A DNA stretch of 5,955 nt, taken from Candidatus Falkowiibacteriota bacterium (lineage in GTDB: Archaea > Iainarchaeota > Iainarchaeia > Iainarchaeales > GCA-2688035). The notes beneath the pieces are model-generated. The model made no database searches, was not told the DNA's origin, and was given only the letters and a program-made list of their open reading frames with translations. The first letter of the stretch is position 1, and every line of letters starts with the position of its first letter. The stretch covers positions 1 to 5,955 of the forward strand of contig JAFCBY010000069.1 in assembly GCA_017610485.1 (NCBI GenBank), in the 5' to 3' direction. The position numbers and the translations under genes were made by a program. Positions 5,487-5,955 of this stretch are shown here, piece by piece.

Positions 5487-5955
5487 TTAATACCTGTTTA
5501 TGAGATTGTAAAACATTATCAGAATCGATTTGTTTTTTTCTGTTTCAGAAACTTTTTTTGCTGCGACATAGGACATTGCGCTTGTATGGCCGACTGCCTG
5601 CCCCTTTTCTTTCAATTCTTTCAGCCCGGCTTCTGTTTCCTTTCTTGTTATCAGTAAAGCTTCATCACAGATTTCCAGTGCAGCGTGAAGGTTTGGAAAG
5701 TCTATTCCTAGAGCACCTGTTCCTGGCGCAAAAAAGCCCTTTCCCTCCATTTCCTTCAGCGAGGGCGGCTTGCATTTATACTGTTCTTCGTATTTGCCGG
5801 GATACTTCATCAGGTACAAGACCGGCCTTTCAAACGACTCTATTGCAACTACTTTTATTTTTGGAAAGAGCTTCTTCAATTCTCAGCCTACACCGTACAA
5901 AATCGTGCCATTGCCTGCAATTCCCAAAAAAATAGTCCGGCTCTTTTCCATCAAG
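5487..5955 (-). CDS. PLP-dependent enzyme of fold type II (threonine synthase/TrpB-like), 5' partial, with in-frame TGA
   Basis: Only the 3' part of the gene is in the window, about 155 codons of a family usually 300-400 long. Read from the edge it gives IFLGIAGNGTILYGVG, whose GNGT is the glycine-rich loop that holds the PLP phosphate in fold-type-II enzymes. It continues after an in-frame TGA (5885-5883) with ELKKLFPKIKVVAIES, the expected next helix and the strand ending VE/IES. Later family-like parts are PSLKEMEGKGFFAPGTG, the D-E-A-L-L-I-T-R segment, and GHTSAMSYVAAKK, matching the SA-containing helix near the C-terminus. The PLP lysine lies upstream of the window. The same frame is kept across the TGA, so a base substitution is the lesion; the TTG at 5879 is not a credible start. 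The exact activity (threonine synthase, cysteine-synthase-like or other) cannot be assigned. Confidence 0.8.

Noticed and set aside
5487..5879. A separate 130-residue protein starting at TTG 5879
   Set aside because: Family-like sequence continues upstream in the same frame past a single TGA, so this is the tail of a larger gene.
5883..5885. Genome-wide reassignment of TGA, or selenocysteine
   Set aside because: TGA properly ends the HIT gene and yggS at normal family lengths, and the interrupted position is not a catalytic residue.
5558..5935. 125-residue plus-strand open frame
   Set aside because: It is antisense to the PLP enzyme, has no recognisable motif and no ribosome site; the minus strand is clearly coding.

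Overview
The window looks archaeal, most likely a small-genome or DPANN-type lineage, though the exact group cannot be fixed from 6 kb. AT-rich TATA-like boxes are centred about 27 nt upstream of the tRNA and of one ATG that has no Shine-Dalgarno (SD), which suggests a leaderless mRNA. The tRNA-Ser gene does not encode CCA, and T-tracts follow several genes. Some genes carry an SD, including a near-perfect one before metG, so both modes of initiation appear to be used. All three stop codons end genes here (TAG, TGA, TAA).

Left part, + strand (1-1655): the end of a Yip1-family membrane protein, a tRNA-Ser(CGA) with its own TATA box, a HIT-family zinc/nucleotide hydrolase, and a gene overlapping it by 4 nt (GTGA). 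That last gene encodes a receiver-like protein with Asn at the phospho-acceptor position and a very basic tail. Right part, - strand (1652-5955), in transcription order: the 3' portion of a fold-type-II PLP-dependent enzyme, a YggS/PROSC PLP-homeostasis protein, an AT-rich AlbA_2/HATPase/winged-helix regulator-like gene with its own leaderless promoter, and a methionyl-tRNA synthetase. metG and the receiver-like gene converge and share the four bases TTAA for their stop codons.

The most notable observations are two single-base lesions in otherwise well-conserved genes. metG has a +1 frameshift exactly inside its HIGH-type motif (HLGH). Its true N-terminus, with an excellent SD, lies in another frame upstream of the long open frame. 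The PLP enzyme has an in-frame TGA just after its glycine-rich phosphate-binding loop. Sequencing or assembly error is the simplest reading, but recoding or real gene decay cannot be excluded from one sequence. The AlbA_2 gene differs clearly in base composition from its neighbours and is probably a horizontally acquired insertion between housekeeping genes. I see no CRISPR array, insertion sequence or clearly new multi-gene system.
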